From assembly GCA_016710365.1 (NCBI GenBank), contig JADJVW010000028.1, forward strand, positions 53,457 through 117,456: 64,000 bases of DNA, read 5' to 3'. Positions 44,444 to 54,027 of the stretch are shown in pieces. The notes under the pieces are model-generated. The model was given only the letters and a program-made list of their open reading frames with translations, ran no database searches and was not told where the DNA came from. Within the stretch, counting starts at the first letter, position 1; every line of letters starts with the position of its first letter. A program made the translations under genes and the position numbers. This DNA is from Candidatus Caldilinea saccharophila (GTDB taxonomy: Bacteria; Chloroflexota; Anaerolineae; Caldilineales; Caldilineaceae).

Positions 44444-45841
44444 TCAGGGGCGCGCGGCCGAAGCCCGGGCCGTAGAAGTGTCTTCCGTCATCATGGTAGA
44501 CAGCTCATCCGCGCGTGATTTCAAGCCAAACGCCAGGATGGTCAAAACTAAGGCAATGACGCCGATCGTGAGATAGGCGTAACGATAGCCGTCCATCCCG
44601 CCGCCCATGCTCGCGGCCACGGCGCCCACCGACGCCGCGCCGACCAGTTGCCCAACGCTGGTGAAAACGGTCGCCACCGCCTGTGCGGCCGCGCGATCCT
44701 CGGCGCCGGCTTCATTGAGCATGATGTAGCGGATCGGGGCGCCCAGCAACGCCGCCAGTCCTAGACCGACCACGACGCCCGCGGTGTAATACGCCACCAG
44801 ATTGGCGCCAAGCAGCCACAAAAGCAACATGCCGAGCGCCAATAAAGCCGTGCCGCCGATAATCACCGCACGCGAGCCGACCTTGTCCAGCAACCGCCCA
44901 ACCACAGGCGAGCCGATAAAGAGGGCAAAGACCAACGGCAGCAACATAAAGCTGGCGCGCGAACTCGTCACGCCAAAGGCGGCGACTGCCAAAGAGGGCA
45001 GAAAGAGCACGGCGACTTCGCCCAGACCAGCGCCAAAGGCAATGGCCGAGGCCAGCCGCAGTTGCCGCGTCGCCAGCAAGTTGGGACGCAGAATCGGGTC
45101 GGCGGCGCGGATTTCGGCGCGCAGGAACAGCGGAGTCAACACCGCGGCGAGCAGCAGGAAAGGCCACACCAGCCACGACAGGATGCTGTCCACCAGATTG
45201 GTGGCGTCGATCTGGTTCAACCCCAATGCCAGTGAACCTAGCAAAGCGGTTAACAGTATCATCCCCACCCAATCAAACGGGGCGACCACTTGCCGCTGCG
45301 CCGAAGGCAACGTCCGCCAGGCCAACCACCCGATGACCGCCGCAATCGGCAGATTGACCGCAAAGATCCAGTGCCAGCTCAACAGCAGCAACAAGCCACC
45401 CACGACCGGCCCCACGATAAAGGCCAGCCCAAACACGGCGCCGATCAGCCCCAAGGCGCTGCCGCGCTTCTCGGGCGGGAAAGTGTCGCCGATCACCGCC
45501 GCGGCCACCGGGAAGATGCCGCCGGCGCCCAGGCCCTGGATCGCGCGCCCCACGATGACAAACGCAAAGGAGGGCGCCAACATCACGATGGCCGACCCCA
45601 CCGCAAACAGAGCAATGTCGAGCACGTAGATCGAGCGGCGACCATAGCGATCCGACAGCTTTGCCATCAACGGCGTACCGACGAGATTCATCAACACGTA
45701 GATATTGAACACCCAGGAGAGCGCCCGCTCATCCACCTGAAACGCCGTTTGAATGGCAGGCAGGGCAGGCCCGACGATGGCAATGTCCAGCGCCGCCATC
45801 AACACGCCGAAAAATAGAATCCACAGCACCTTATTGCGCAT
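44444..45841 (-). CDS. DHA2-type (EmrB/QacA) MFS multidrug efflux transporter
   Basis: 465 aa with 14 predicted helices. N-terminal MDR pattern MAALDIAIVGPALPAIQTAF (motif D1), motif A MAKLSDRYGRRSIY, motif B RAIQGLGAGGIFPVAAAVIG, motif C GLAFIVGPVVGGLLL. Proton-driven drug export. The operator at 45868-45891 in front and the TetR gene two genes downstream indicate repression by that TetR. Confidence 0.93.
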   Translation of the reverse strand: MRNKVLWILFFGVLMAALDIAIVGPALPAIQTAFQVDERALSWVFNIYVLMNLVGTPLMAKLSDRYGRRSIYVLDIALFAVGSAIVMLAPSFAFVIVGRAIQGLGAGGIFPVAAAVIGDTFPPEKRGSALGLIGAVFGLAFIVGPVVGGLLLLLSWHWIFAVNLPIAAVIGWLAWRTLPSAQRQVVAPFDWVGMILLTALLGSLALGLNQIDATNLVDSILSWLVWPFLLLAAVLTPLFLRAEIRAADPILRPNLLATRQLRLASAIAFGAGLGEVAVLFLPSLAVAAFGVTSSRASFMLLPLVFALFIGSPVVGRLLDKVGSRAVIIGGTALLALGMLLLWLLGANLVAYYTAGVVVGLGLAALLGAPIRYIMLNEAGAEDRAAAQAVATVFTSVGQLVGAASVGAVAASMGGGMDGYRYAYLTIGVIALVLTILAFGLKSRADELSTMMTEDTSTARASAARP

Positions 45842-45867
45842 ATTTCCACCTCACTGACTGACTCACT

Positions 45868-45891
45868 AACTTACCGACCGGTCAGTAAGTT
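45868..45891. promoter_or_regulatory. TetR-type operator upstream of the efflux gene
   Basis: 24-bp near-perfect palindrome AACTTACCGACC / GGTCAGTAAGTT (one mismatched pair), 27 bases before the MFS start. Typical size and symmetry for a TetR/AcrR dimer pair. Confidence 0.75.
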
Positions 45892-45959
45892 AGCATACTC
45901 ACGGAAGAGGGGCTTGTCAAAAATAGCGATGGCTTATCACGCCGTTTGCGGCGCTTTTC

Positions 45960-46904
45960 TCATCGATCGATCGCCATGTCTTCCATTGAGACTGGATCTT
46001 CCACCGGCTCCAGATGGGTGAGAATGGTGGTTGGCCCAGAGAGCGTCTGGCGGATGTCGCGCTCGATCTGCTCCAGGATGTTGTGGCCGCGCTGCACCGT
46101 CCACTTACCGGGCACGAGCACATGCACCGAAATGAAGCGCCGTTGCCCAGCCTGGCGCGTGCGCAGAGAATGAAACTGGACGCCCTGCGGCGCGTAGCGC
46201 GCCATAATCGCCACAACCTGGTCGCGCTCCGCCTGCGGGATGGCCGAGTCGAGCAGCCCCAACGCGGAGCGGCGCATCAACTGAACGCCCGACCAAACGA
46301 TGTTGACCGCCACCGCCAGCGCGATCAGCGGGTCCAAAATCAGCCAGCCGGACAATGTCACGGCCACGATGCCGACTACCACCCCGACCGACGTCCACAC
46401 ATCCGTCATCAGGTGATGACCATCAGCTTCCAGCGTGATCGAGTTGTATTGGCGACCGGCGCGCAGGAGCACGCGCGCCACACCAAAGTTGATCGCCGAT
46501 GCCGCCAACGAGACGAGCAGACCTGGCCTGACATTCTCCAAAGGTTGTGGCGCGAGCATCCGGCTGATGGCAGCCGAACCGATGCTGTACGCGGCCAGCA
46601 AGATCAGCGCGCCCTCCGCGGCGCTGGAGAAATACTCAGCTTTGGTGTGGCCGTAGGCGTGGTCTTCATCCGGTGGGCGTTCGGCAATAGTCAGCAAGGA
46701 GAGCGCCAACAGCGCGGCCACCAGGTTCACCAAGGATTCCATCGCGTCGGACAGCAACCCAACTGAACCCGTCAGCAGATATGCGGCGCTTTTGAGGCCA
46801 ATCGTGACAATCGCCGCCGCAATGGAGAGATAAACATAGCGCCGGAGCGACGGCGGCGTGGCCGTGGTTGTAGTCGTAGTCGTGGAATCCCGACGATCGT
46901 TCAT
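45960..46904 (-). CDS. Cation diffusion facilitator (CDF) metal efflux protein
   Basis: 314 aa, six helices. Intramembrane metal site: SDAMESLVNLVAALLAL (helix 2) and ADGHHLMTDVWTSVGVVVG (helix 5); the cytoplasmic signature DEDHAYGHTKAEYFSS. C-terminal cytoplasmic domain with RRFISVHVLVPG and HNILEQIERDI. Exports divalent cations (Zn/Fe/Mn/Co) by proton antiport; specificity cannot be decided. N-terminus has a poly-Thr stretch. Confidence 0.93.
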   Translation of the reverse strand: MNDRRDSTTTTTTTATPPSLRRYVYLSIAAAIVTIGLKSAAYLLTGSVGLLSDAMESLVNLVAALLALSLLTIAERPPDEDHAYGHTKAEYFSSAAEGALILLAAYSIGSAAISRMLAPQPLENVRPGLLVSLAASAINFGVARVLLRAGRQYNSITLEADGHHLMTDVWTSVGVVVGIVAVTLSGWLILDPLIALAVAVNIVWSGVQLMRRSALGLLDSAIPQAERDQVVAIMARYAPQGVQFHSLRTRQAGQRRFISVHVLVPGKWTVQRGHNILEQIERDIRQTLSGPTTILTHLEPVEDPVSMEDMAIDR

Positions 46905-46997
46905 GGCGAATGCATTCTAATCAACACGCCCCACGCCAGATCGGTAGATAAAAAACAACAGCACAGCTCTTCATGTGAATTCCACTGTGGATTTGAC

Positions 46998-47048
46998 ATA
47001 GCAAGAAGATAGCGCAGATTTGCGGAATCTGCGCTATCTTCTTGCTAT
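46998..47048. repeat. Perfect 23-bp-arm palindrome
   Basis: Arms ATAGCAAGAAGATAGCGCAG... and exact complement with a 5-base loop TGCGG, between the HIT gene 3' end and the CDF gene 5' end. No T-run, so not a standard intrinsic terminator. Sequence unlike the three REP families. Confidence 0.9.
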
Positions 47049-47079
47049 CAATGTGGGATTTCTTTCGATCCCGTGCTCA

Positions 47080-47427
47080 CTACACCGCCAGAATATGGAT
47101 TTTGGGGTGGGGAACCGTTTCAAAAGAGCCGAAATGTGTTTTGAGCGTAAAGCCTTTCTCGAGGTGCGGCTCGTTCACCATCAATTGCTTGGTCTCTTTC
47201 ACCGCCCACTCAAACAGCTCGATAAAACGTGCGGAATTCTCGCCTTCGTAGACCTCGGTGCTTTCTTGGTGCTCGAAGGGAACTGCCAACCAATGCACGA
47301 CGCTTTCAGGGTGGATGCTCTTGATGATGGCGAATTGTTTTTCGTCGTTGCGTGCGATGATCGTACCGGGTTCCACACCGGTGAGGATGCCGCAGAATGG
47401 GCAAGAGCTTGTGCTTTGCACTGTCAT
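47080..47427 (-). CDS. HIT-superfamily protein (histidine triad, diverged)
   Basis: 115 aa. Zinc-type CPFCGIL at residues ~9-15, internal HPESVVHWLAVPFEH and the C-terminal HIT region VPHPKIHILAV. The triad is not the canonical HxHxH, so nucleotidyl hydrolase activity is uncertain. Small cytosolic nucleotide-binding protein; no obvious operon partner. Confidence 0.75.
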   Translation of the reverse strand: MTVQSTSSCPFCGILTGVEPGTIIARNDEKQFAIIKSIHPESVVHWLAVPFEHQESTEVYEGENSARFIELFEWAVKETKQLMVNEPHLEKGFTLKTHFGSFETVPHPKIHILAV

Positions 47428-47610
47428 AGTTTCCTTCTCTCCTTATCGAACAACGAGGATGCAGGTTTTCTAAATTACGAGTTTGCAATCGAGGCCAAAC
47501 TTTGTGAAATTGGCAATAGGTATATGCGTTTGAAGACTATTGCAGATTCGATCTCAGGCTGATCCGACCGTGATCTCTGAGGAGCCTCCCAACGAGGACG
47601 CCGCGCTCGC

Positions 47611-48339
47611 TCAGCCGATCGCCAACAACCGGTCGCGATGCACCGACAACAGCAACCACCCCAACAGACAGCCGTCGACAAGGGTGACGCTGAGGGCGAG
47701 CACAGCAAGCAGCGTCGTGAGACTCTCTGGATTGCCGCCACCCTGGGCAACCCACCAAACAGCAAGCCCAGTTGCCCCTAGCGCCACTGCCCCGGCAAAG
47801 GCAATGGATAACAGGAATGCAAAGCGTGCGCTGGGCGTATACAACGAAATCAGGGCGCCCGCAAGCACCACAAGCACAAGACTGGGGGCGCTCACACTTA
47901 CAAGCCACCCGACCACCGCCAGGGGATGCCCATCGGCAAACACGCCGACCTGCGCCCATGCCTGTTGCAAAAGGCCAGGGATCATTCCCAGCAGCAAGAG
48001 ACCCCACCCGAACAGGGTGACAGCAATGATCTTGCCCAGAACAAAGGCGCGGTCAGGCAGCCTTGAGGCCAGCAACGTCTCCAGCGTTTGGCGTTCGCGC
48101 TCGCCCGCAATCGAATCGGTAATCATCACCGCGGAGAGAACGAACGGCAAAGCCGCCCACACAATCGGGGTAATCAGCGGCCCCGCCTCGAGATAGCCTA
48201 GCAAGAGGGCGGCAATGAGACTCCACGCCATGATCAGGATGACAAGGAAGCCCCACCCAAAACGGGAGCGCACGAAACGCCATTCGCGCCACTCCTTGAC
48301 CGCCATCGTCCAACTATCAAAAATCATGCTTGGCATCAT
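47611..48339 (-). CDS. ABC-2 type transporter permease
   Basis: 242 aa, six hydrophobic segments (FLVILIMAWSLIAALLLGYL, ITPIVWAALPFVLSAVMI and others). The conserved ABC-2 loop ITDSIAGERERQTLETLLASRL marks the family. Overlaps the ATPase gene's stop, so they form one exporter (start 48339 or 48327). Substrate unknown. Confidence 0.85.
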   Translation of the reverse strand: MMPSMIFDSWTMAVKEWREWRFVRSRFGWGFLVILIMAWSLIAALLLGYLEAGPLITPIVWAALPFVLSAVMITDSIAGERERQTLETLLASRLPDRAFVLGKIIAVTLFGWGLLLLGMIPGLLQQAWAQVGVFADGHPLAVVGWLVSVSAPSLVLVVLAGALISLYTPSARFAFLLSIAFAGAVALGATGLAVWWVAQGGGNPESLTTLLAVLALSVTLVDGCLLGWLLLSVHRDRLLAIG

Positions 48340-49264
48340 AGGAATGCTCCAGGATGGATCGGTAAGCAGTCGCCAACCCGCTGTCGACCTGCTCGACCGA
48401 CTCGATATCGGCGCCTGATTCGACGACGAGGTTTACGATCGAGGCGCAGGCTGTCCCGCAGGAAATCTCGACGATCAAGCAATTCCGATCGATAAAAGCA
48501 CGGCAGACATCGCGACGGCTTTCGACCAGACGCACGAGGTCTGCGGTGAAGCCTGCCCCCTTGATCACAACGCGGGTTGCATTGCCAATCTGCGCCAAGG
48601 ACTTTGGCGTCCCGTGCGCAAGCAAGCGCCCTTGGTGGAGGACGGCGATCTCGTCGCAAAGCGCCGCCTCGTTTGGATCGCGCGTCGTGATCAGCACCGT
48701 TGCGCCGTCCTGATGCGCCAGCCTGTTCAGATCGCCGCGCAGAAGCTCCTGATCCTGGACATCCAGGCCGGCCGTCGGTTCATCCAAAATCAAGAGGGCG
48801 GGGCGATGCACCAGCGCACGCAGAATTGCCAGCTTGTGTCTCATGGTGGGGCTCCACCCGGCGACGCGTTCGTGCCGGCGCGTCCACAGATCAAGATGCT
48901 GGAGCAGATCGCGAATCCGCGCTGTGCGATCGACTGCGGGCAAATGCCAGATGCGGGCGTATAACTCCAGGTTTTCGATGGCAGTCAGATTTTCGTACAA
49001 ACCGGGTGACTGCAACACCACCCCCGTTCGTGCGCGAATTGCGTCTCCATCCGTGCGAACATCGAAGCCGAGCAGCCACGCCGTACCGCTCGTTGGCGGC
49101 GCCAACCCGAGCAATAAACGCACCAATGTTGTCTTGCCCGCGCCCATCGGCCCCAAGACGCCGTAAACCGCACCGGATGGAACATCCAGGTCGATATGAT
49201 CGATCACCATTTGGGAACCGAATGTTCGAGTGAGTTGTTCGGTGAGGACTGCGGGTGCTGGCAC
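48317..49264 (-). CDS. ABC transporter ATPase with degenerate signature and H-loop
   Basis: 315 aa from GTG 49264 (AAAGGA six bases upstream). Walker A GPMGAGKTTLVRLL, Q-loop VVLQSPGLYENL, Walker B ALLILDEPTAGLD are good. The LSGGQ signature is replaced by VAGWSPTMRHKLAI and the switch histidine by VLITTRD. C-terminal ~90 residues form a domain unlike the transport core. Partner of the ABC-2 permease; ATP turnover may be low or unusual. Confidence 0.87.
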   Translation of the reverse strand: MPAPAVLTEQLTRTFGSQMVIDHIDLDVPSGAVYGVLGPMGAGKTTLVRLLLGLAPPTSGTAWLLGFDVRTDGDAIRARTGVVLQSPGLYENLTAIENLELYARIWHLPAVDRTARIRDLLQHLDLWTRRHERVAGWSPTMRHKLAILRALVHRPALLILDEPTAGLDVQDQELLRGDLNRLAHQDGATVLITTRDPNEAALCDEIAVLHQGRLLAHGTPKSLAQIGNATRVVIKGAGFTADLVRLVESRRDVCRAFIDRNCLIVEISCGTACASIVNLVVESGADIESVEQVDSGLATAYRSILEHSYDAKHDF

Positions 49265-49553
49265 GTGGTTCCTTTCACCCTACAAATCAATGCTGTTTTT
49301 CGCAGATTGTATTTCGGCGTCTGGCGGCAGAACGTTCCCATATCCGTTCAGATGCCGTGAGGAGATTCCAGACAATTCAGGCGCGTCAGGGCAAGGCATT
49401 CACAACAGGCTGAGTTCGTCTGAATCGTGCTGAATCATAAAGTCTGACGATAGGCTGTGAAAAAGTTAGCATCACTGCCATGAGTATGGGGTGAAGCGGG
49501 GCAGGCGACTAGGGGCAGGTGTCATGTAGCTGATATGACAGGTGTTGCCTATT
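49265..49553. other. Intergenic gap upstream of the ABC exporter
   Basis: Leader and presumed promoter region of the ATPase gene on minus. It contains two near-repeats (CTGAGTTCGTCTGAATCG, GTGCTGAATCATAAAGTCTG). No ORF or palindrome worth calling; nothing else seen. Confidence 0.35.
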
Positions 49554-50933
49554 TCAGGCGTCGCGCTTTTCGATCGGGGCCGTGACCATCAGGCGCGCGC
49601 CCGCGCCCAGCGCAGTTTCCAAGCGAAACTCTCCGTGCAGCGCGCGGGCGCGCGAGCGCAGATTGCGCAGCCCATTGCCAGGGCTGCGGCGAGCCTGAGC
49701 AGGATCCATGCCCACGCCGTCATCTTGGATGGATAATTGCAGCAACCCTTCCTCGAAGCCAAATTGCAACTTCACGGCGCGGGCGGCGGCATGTTTACGG
49801 ATATTGGTGAGCGCTTCTTGAGCAATGTGCAGGAACTCATCAGCCTGTCGCGCAGTGCAAACGATGGCGGCCTGTTCGTCGACCCTGAGTTCGATAGACA
49901 ACAGCGTGTCGGTGCGCAGCTCCTGCGCCAACGCCTCCAGACCCTGCTTAATGTTGCGCCCCTGAAAGCGCTGCGGGCGCAGATGCTGAATATAGTTTCG
50001 GATGTCGACGATCACTTCGTTGAGACCAGTGATCGCGGCGCCGATCACATCGCGCGTCTGTTCGGGTGCGGTGTCGATCCGATGGCCCGCATCGTCGAGC
50101 AGCAAACCGATCGCGTAGATGGACTGGATGACGCCGTCATGCAGATCCATGCCGATACGCTCGCGCTCGCGCAGAACTGCAATCTGCTGATTCTCGCGAT
50201 AAAGCTGTGCGTTCTCGACGGCAATCGCGGCCTGGATCGCAAACATCGTCAACAGCTCCTGGTCTTCCTGTGTGAACTCCCCATCGACCACGCCGCCAGA
50301 AGGGAGCGTCACCCGCTTATCCGTGAGGTAGAGATTTCCATAGTACTTGCCTTTGGACGCAATCGGGACGCCCACCAACGTATGCATGGCCGGGTGACCT
50401 TCAGGAAAACCAATCGAACGCGCATCGACTGTGATGTCGGCGATCCGCATCGGCTCCCCCTCCCGGCCCAATACACCGAGCAGCCCTGCTCCTAAAGGCG
50501 CACCTATCAGACGATCATGTGACTCTGGATTCAGCCCGGACGTATAGAACTGTTCGATCGTCTGGCCGTCAAAGCCCATGACAGCCAATGCACCGTAGCG
50601 AGCTTCGACTAAAACGCGGCTCTGGTCGACGACTTGCTGCAGCACCTTGGCAATATCGAGTTCGGTGGTGAGCGCCAGGCCCGCTTTTCGCAACGCCTCC
50701 AAGTGTTCGCTGCGACGGTGCGCTTCTGCTTCGCCGCGCTCCAGATTCGTGGCGATCCAATGAGCAAACAAGGTGGCGCCAATGGTAATGATCAACAACT
50801 CGACAAGCGTCGCCGCAAACAAGATCGGCTGCTGCCAAATCATCAACTTGAGCACCACCCATGCCACCCAGGAAGCCAGCGGCGCGACCACACCAAGCCA
50901 TCGTAGAGAACGAGTGTCGATTCGGTTCATCAT
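49554..50933 (-). CDS. GAF-domain sensor histidine kinase (NarL/DevS-type)
   Basis: 459 aa. Two N-terminal membrane helices (LASWVAWVVLKLMIW, LVELLIITIGATLFAHWI), a GAF domain (~85-240: VDQSRVLVEARYGALAVMG, VGVPIASKGKYYGNLYLTD), HisKA_3 with ERERIGMDLHDGVIQSIYA (His ~260) and HATPase (EALTNIRKHAAARAVKLQF, DDGVGMDP). GAF type resembles DevS/DosS-like sensors that bind heme or flavin, but no ligand residue can be assigned. Divergent from its LuxR-type regulator. Confidence 0.9.
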   Translation of the reverse strand: MMNRIDTRSLRWLGVVAPLASWVAWVVLKLMIWQQPILFAATLVELLIITIGATLFAHWIATNLERGEAEAHRRSEHLEALRKAGLALTTELDIAKVLQQVVDQSRVLVEARYGALAVMGFDGQTIEQFYTSGLNPESHDRLIGAPLGAGLLGVLGREGEPMRIADITVDARSIGFPEGHPAMHTLVGVPIASKGKYYGNLYLTDKRVTLPSGGVVDGEFTQEDQELLTMFAIQAAIAVENAQLYRENQQIAVLRERERIGMDLHDGVIQSIYAIGLLLDDAGHRIDTAPEQTRDVIGAAITGLNEVIVDIRNYIQHLRPQRFQGRNIKQGLEALAQELRTDTLLSIELRVDEQAAIVCTARQADEFLHIAQEALTNIRKHAAARAVKLQFGFEEGLLQLSIQDDGVGMDPAQARRSPGNGLRNLRSRARALHGEFRLETALGAGARLMVTAPIEKRDA

Positions 50934-50975
50934 TTACCTAGATTGCTTGCCCACGCGGTCATCGCTGCCACGCTA

Positions 50976-50984
50976 TGGTATAAT
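50976..50984 (+). promoter_or_regulatory. Extended -10 promoter for the LuxR-type regulator
   Basis: TGGTATAAT, an extended -10 with consensus TATAAT at 50979-50984; no good -35 at 17 bp. About 70 bases before the chosen start codon, in the divergent kinase/regulator gap. Confidence 0.6.
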
Positions 50985-51057
50985 CAGCCGATTGACCGAT
51001 ATCTAAGCGACTAACAAAGTGGTGACGACGAGACTGCCAGCCACGGAACGACTGGGA

Positions 51058-51732
51058 ATGCCGAACATGCACATACGGATCTTGCTTGTAGACGACCATG
51101 AGATTGTTCGACTTGGCCTCAAGGCGCTCCTTTCGCGCTATCCCCATTTCGAAGTAATCGCCGAGGCGAGCGATGCACAGGAAGCCCTTGAACAGACCCT
51201 GCGCTTCCAGCCGGATGTGATCGTCATGGATATCCGGCTGCCTGGCAAAAACGGCATCGAGGCGACGCGCGAAATCATCGAGACACGGCCGGAAACCAAG
51301 GTCATCATGCTCACCTCCCATGCCGATGATGACGTGCTCTTTGATGCGATCAGCGCAGGCGCCAGTGGCTACGTACTCAAGCAGATCGGCAGCGACGATC
51401 TTGTCCGTGCGCTGGAAACCGTTGGCCGCGGCGAGTCGATGCTTGATCCCGCTTTGACCCAAAAAGTTTTTCAGCGCGTGCGTGAGTCGGCGCGCCGTGC
51501 AGAGGACGAATATTTCGCCGCTTTGACAGAACAAGAACTTAATATTCTCTCCTTGATCACGGAAGGGCTCACCAACCGTGAAATCGCCGAGCGCGTCTTT
51601 CTCAGCGAAAAGACAGTACGCAATTATGTCAGTTCGATCTTGTCGAAGCTCGACCTCTCGTCACGCGCCGAAGCAGCCGCCTACGCCGTGCGCCACCACA
51701 TCCTTGAACATCTACAAAACAGTCATACATAG
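51058..51732 (+). CDS. NarL/LuxR-family response regulator
   Basis: 224 aa from ATG 51058; GTG 51019 and ATG 51067 are alternatives. Receiver domain: ILLVDDHEIVRLGLKALLS, phospho-acceptor in VIVMDIRLPGKNGIEA, switch MLTSHADD, KQIGSDDL. Output HTH: LTEQELNILSLITEGLTNRE then FLSEKTVRNYVSSILSKLDL. Cognate of the divergent GAF kinase; UspA genes follow on the same strand, like the DosRS/Usp neighbourhood. Confidence 0.92.
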   Translation: MPNMHIRILLVDDHEIVRLGLKALLSRYPHFEVIAEASDAQEALEQTLRFQPDVIVMDIRLPGKNGIEATREIIETRPETKVIMLTSHADDDVLFDAISAGASGYVLKQIGSDDLVRALETVGRGESMLDPALTQKVFQRVRESARRAEDEYFAALTEQELNILSLITEGLTNREIAERVFLSEKTVRNYVSSILSKLDLSSRAEAAAYAVRHHILEHLQNSHT

Positions 51733-51861
51733 CTGCGCACGTTCACATCCCAATGGCGGGTGGGAGTATATCACAACTTGGCGTCACGTGCGCGGCGTGC
51801 GCGCCTGATCGGGCGTATCCCCCAACCGCTCAGGTCGCCTTGACGCTCCACGCTCTGCATG

Positions 51862-51879
51862 ACTGGTCATGTGACCAGT
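51862..51879. promoter_or_regulatory. Palindrome upstream of the UspA pair
   Basis: ACTGGTCA-TG-TGACCAGT, two perfect 8-bp arms, 160 bases before the first UspA gene and 130 after the response-regulator stop. The half-site ACTGGTCA also occurs at 43113-43120 upstream of the CBS-ACT/nifJ transcript. Otherwise the 51733-52037 gap contains no ORF I support. Confidence 0.5.
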
Positions 51880-52037
51880 GGCTGAACTCTACGCTCGGTG
51901 AATCCAACAGAGAGCAATTCACGGTAGTATGGAGACGCCACACAATGCGCGGCAACTTCATCCTGGGCGCGCATTGTCTGCAGAAAAACCTGACGGCTCG
52001 CGATGTCATGCGAGCAAATATCTCAAGGGGGAGACGT

Positions 52038-52481
52038 ATGTACAAGACAATCTTGGTGCCGCTGGATGGTTCACCGCGCGCGGAAACGATCCTGTCCCAC
52101 GCTGCGTCACTGGCGGCCAAATACCAGGCAAAGCTGGTGTTGTTGCAGGTTGTCGAGCCAATCGTTGCCATGGTCACACCTTACGACATGGTGCCTTATG
52201 TCGACAAAGATGCAGCAGAACGAAGTATGGAGGAAGCCAAATCCTATCTAGCGGCCAAAGAAGGCGAGTTACGCGGCCAGGGCATTGAGGCCAAATCGGT
52301 CGTGGAGAGTGGCCCAGTGGTCAGCGTCATCCTTGACGTCGCCGAGCGCGAAAAGGCCGACCTGGTGGCGATGGCGAGCCATGGCCGCACAGGATTGTCG
52401 CGCGTTTTCTACGGAAGCGTTGCCGCCGGCATTCTCCACAAAGCGGATCGACCGCTGCTTTTGATTCGCGCGCAGGACTGA
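52038..52481 (+). CDS. Universal stress protein (UspA)
   Basis: 147 aa from ATG 52038 (AAGGGGGAG upstream). Single UspA domain: MYKTILVPLDGSPRAETILS, and ATP-binding ASHGRTGLSRVFYGSVAAG with complete G-2x-G-9x-G-S pattern. Likely co-transcribed with the second UspA 32 bases downstream. Confidence 0.95.
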   Translation: MYKTILVPLDGSPRAETILSHAASLAAKYQAKLVLLQVVEPIVAMVTPYDMVPYVDKDAAERSMEEAKSYLAAKEGELRGQGIEAKSVVESGPVVSVILDVAEREKADLVAMASHGRTGLSRVFYGSVAAGILHKADRPLLLIRAQD

Positions 52482-52513
52482 ACGAACAAGCTTGCGCACG
52501 GAGAGAAATCGTT

Positions 52514-52960
52514 ATGTATAAACGCATCCTCGTACCGCTGGATGGCGCCAAACGCTCGGAGGCGATTCTGCCACAGGTGGAATCGCTGGCGCATCAATTT
52601 GGTGCGTCGATCATCCTCCTGGAAGTGCTGGAGCCGCCTCCCCAACACGCTGCCGCGGTGGCGCCTGATCTTCTAAAGGCTGGTGTATCACAGCGCGCCA
52701 CAGAGATCAGGCGCTACGTCCATGAGGTGCAAGAGCGCCTGACCGCGCGCGGATTGACCGCCGGCGCTGTCGTTACACAAGGCCCGGTGGTCGACACGAT
52801 CTTAACAGTAGCCAAAAATGAGAAGGTCGATCTGATCGCCATGGCGAGTCACGGCTACACCGGCCTGGCGCGTTTCCTGCACGGCAGCGTCGCCGCCGAG
52901 TTGCTTCATCGCGCCAGAACGCCCTTGTTGATTCTACACACCGACGAGGAAGAGGCATAG
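52514..52960 (+). CDS. Universal stress protein (UspA)
   Basis: 148 aa. MYKRILVPLDGAKRSEAIL start and ASHGYTGLARFLHGSVAAE near the end, a complete ATP-binding signature. Paralogue of the preceding gene with an extended acidic C-terminus (HTDEEEA). Confidence 0.95.
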   Translation: MYKRILVPLDGAKRSEAILPQVESLAHQFGASIILLEVLEPPPQHAAAVAPDLLKAGVSQRATEIRRYVHEVQERLTARGLTAGAVVTQGPVVDTILTVAKNEKVDLIAMASHGYTGLARFLHGSVAAELLHRARTPLLILHTDEEEA

Positions 52961-52981
52961 GCCGCGCCTGCCCTGAATCCC

Positions 52982-53928
52982 ATGCAAACCGTTTATGGCC
53001 CCATCCCATCCCGGCGTCTGGGACGTTCGCTTGGCGTCGATCCCATCCCGCTGAAGACCTGCAACTGGAATTGCATCTATTGCCAGCTCGGTCGCTCGAC
53101 GCCGCTGGTCAACGCGCGCGACGAATATATCCCGCGCGAGACGATTCTGGCTGAAATCCAGGCGACGTTGGCGCATCATGCCCCTGGCGAAATCGATCAC
53201 ATTTCCTTTGTCGGGTCGGGTGAGCCCACCCTGCACAGTGGGCTGGGCTGGATGATCCGCGCGGTCAGGCAGATCACGACGATCCCGGTGGCGGTGATCA
53301 CCAATGGCGTGTTGCTGCACCGTGCGGATGTGCGGGCAGAGCTGCTGGCGGCCGACATCGTCATGCCCACGGTGAGCGCAGGCACAGCGGCGCTTTACCA
53401 GCGCATTCACCGACCCCATCCAGCCGCCACCTATGTGCGCTTAATCGACGGATTGGAGGCGTTTCGCGCACTCTACACCGGACAGCTCTGGGTTGAAGTG
53501 ATGCTGATGCGCGAGGTCAACGACTCGGAAGACGCGCTGCTTGCGCTGGCGGCGTGCTGCGGCGCATCCATCCCGATCAGGTGCACGTCATCCTGCCCGA
53601 CCGTCCGCCCGCGGAGCCCTGGGTAATGGCCGCGGATCAGGATGGGCTGCTGCGCGCTGAGGCGGTGCTTGGCCCGATCGCACACATCGTCCACCCTTTC
53701 TCGCATGGCGTCCATGTCAGCGACTATGCGTCGCCCGGCGAGGCGATCGTCGGCATTGTGACGCGCCACCCGATGAGCGAGCCGCAATTGGTCGCGGCGC
53801 TGGATGGCTGGTCGCCTGGCGAGGTCGCCGCAGCTCTGACCGAATTGGAACATGCCGGCGCCATTCGTCCTGTGGATCGGCTCGGCGTGCGTTTCTGGGC
53901 CGCGGCGCCCGCACGCTTTCCAGCCTAA
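52982..53928 (+). CDS. Radical SAM protein (COG0731-like), one frameshift
   Basis: About 315 aa. N-terminal MQTVYGPIPSRRLGRSLGVD and the 4Fe4S motif CNWNCIYC (Cys ~27, 31, 34), then SFVGSGEPTLHSGLG (GGE-like) and VITNGVLL. Near 53555 the frame shifts; the second frame has PDQVHVILPDRPPAEPW and a C-terminal winged-helix-like region (SEPQLVAALDGWSPGEVAAAL). Family members are often annotated as Fe-S oxidoreductases of unknown substrate. Begins 21 bases after the UspA gene. Confidence 0.85.
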
Positions 53929-54027
53929 ACTGGGCTCGCGCACGTCTCGTCCGCCCAACCAACCACATAAAAAGCAGCCAAAAAGATAACTATTCAGGCT
54001 ATTGCGAAAATAGATCACGGATGGTGC

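Noticed and set aside
46998..47048. Intrinsic terminator for the HIT gene
   Set aside because: The stem is perfect but neither strand has a T-run after it, so I call it only a palindrome.
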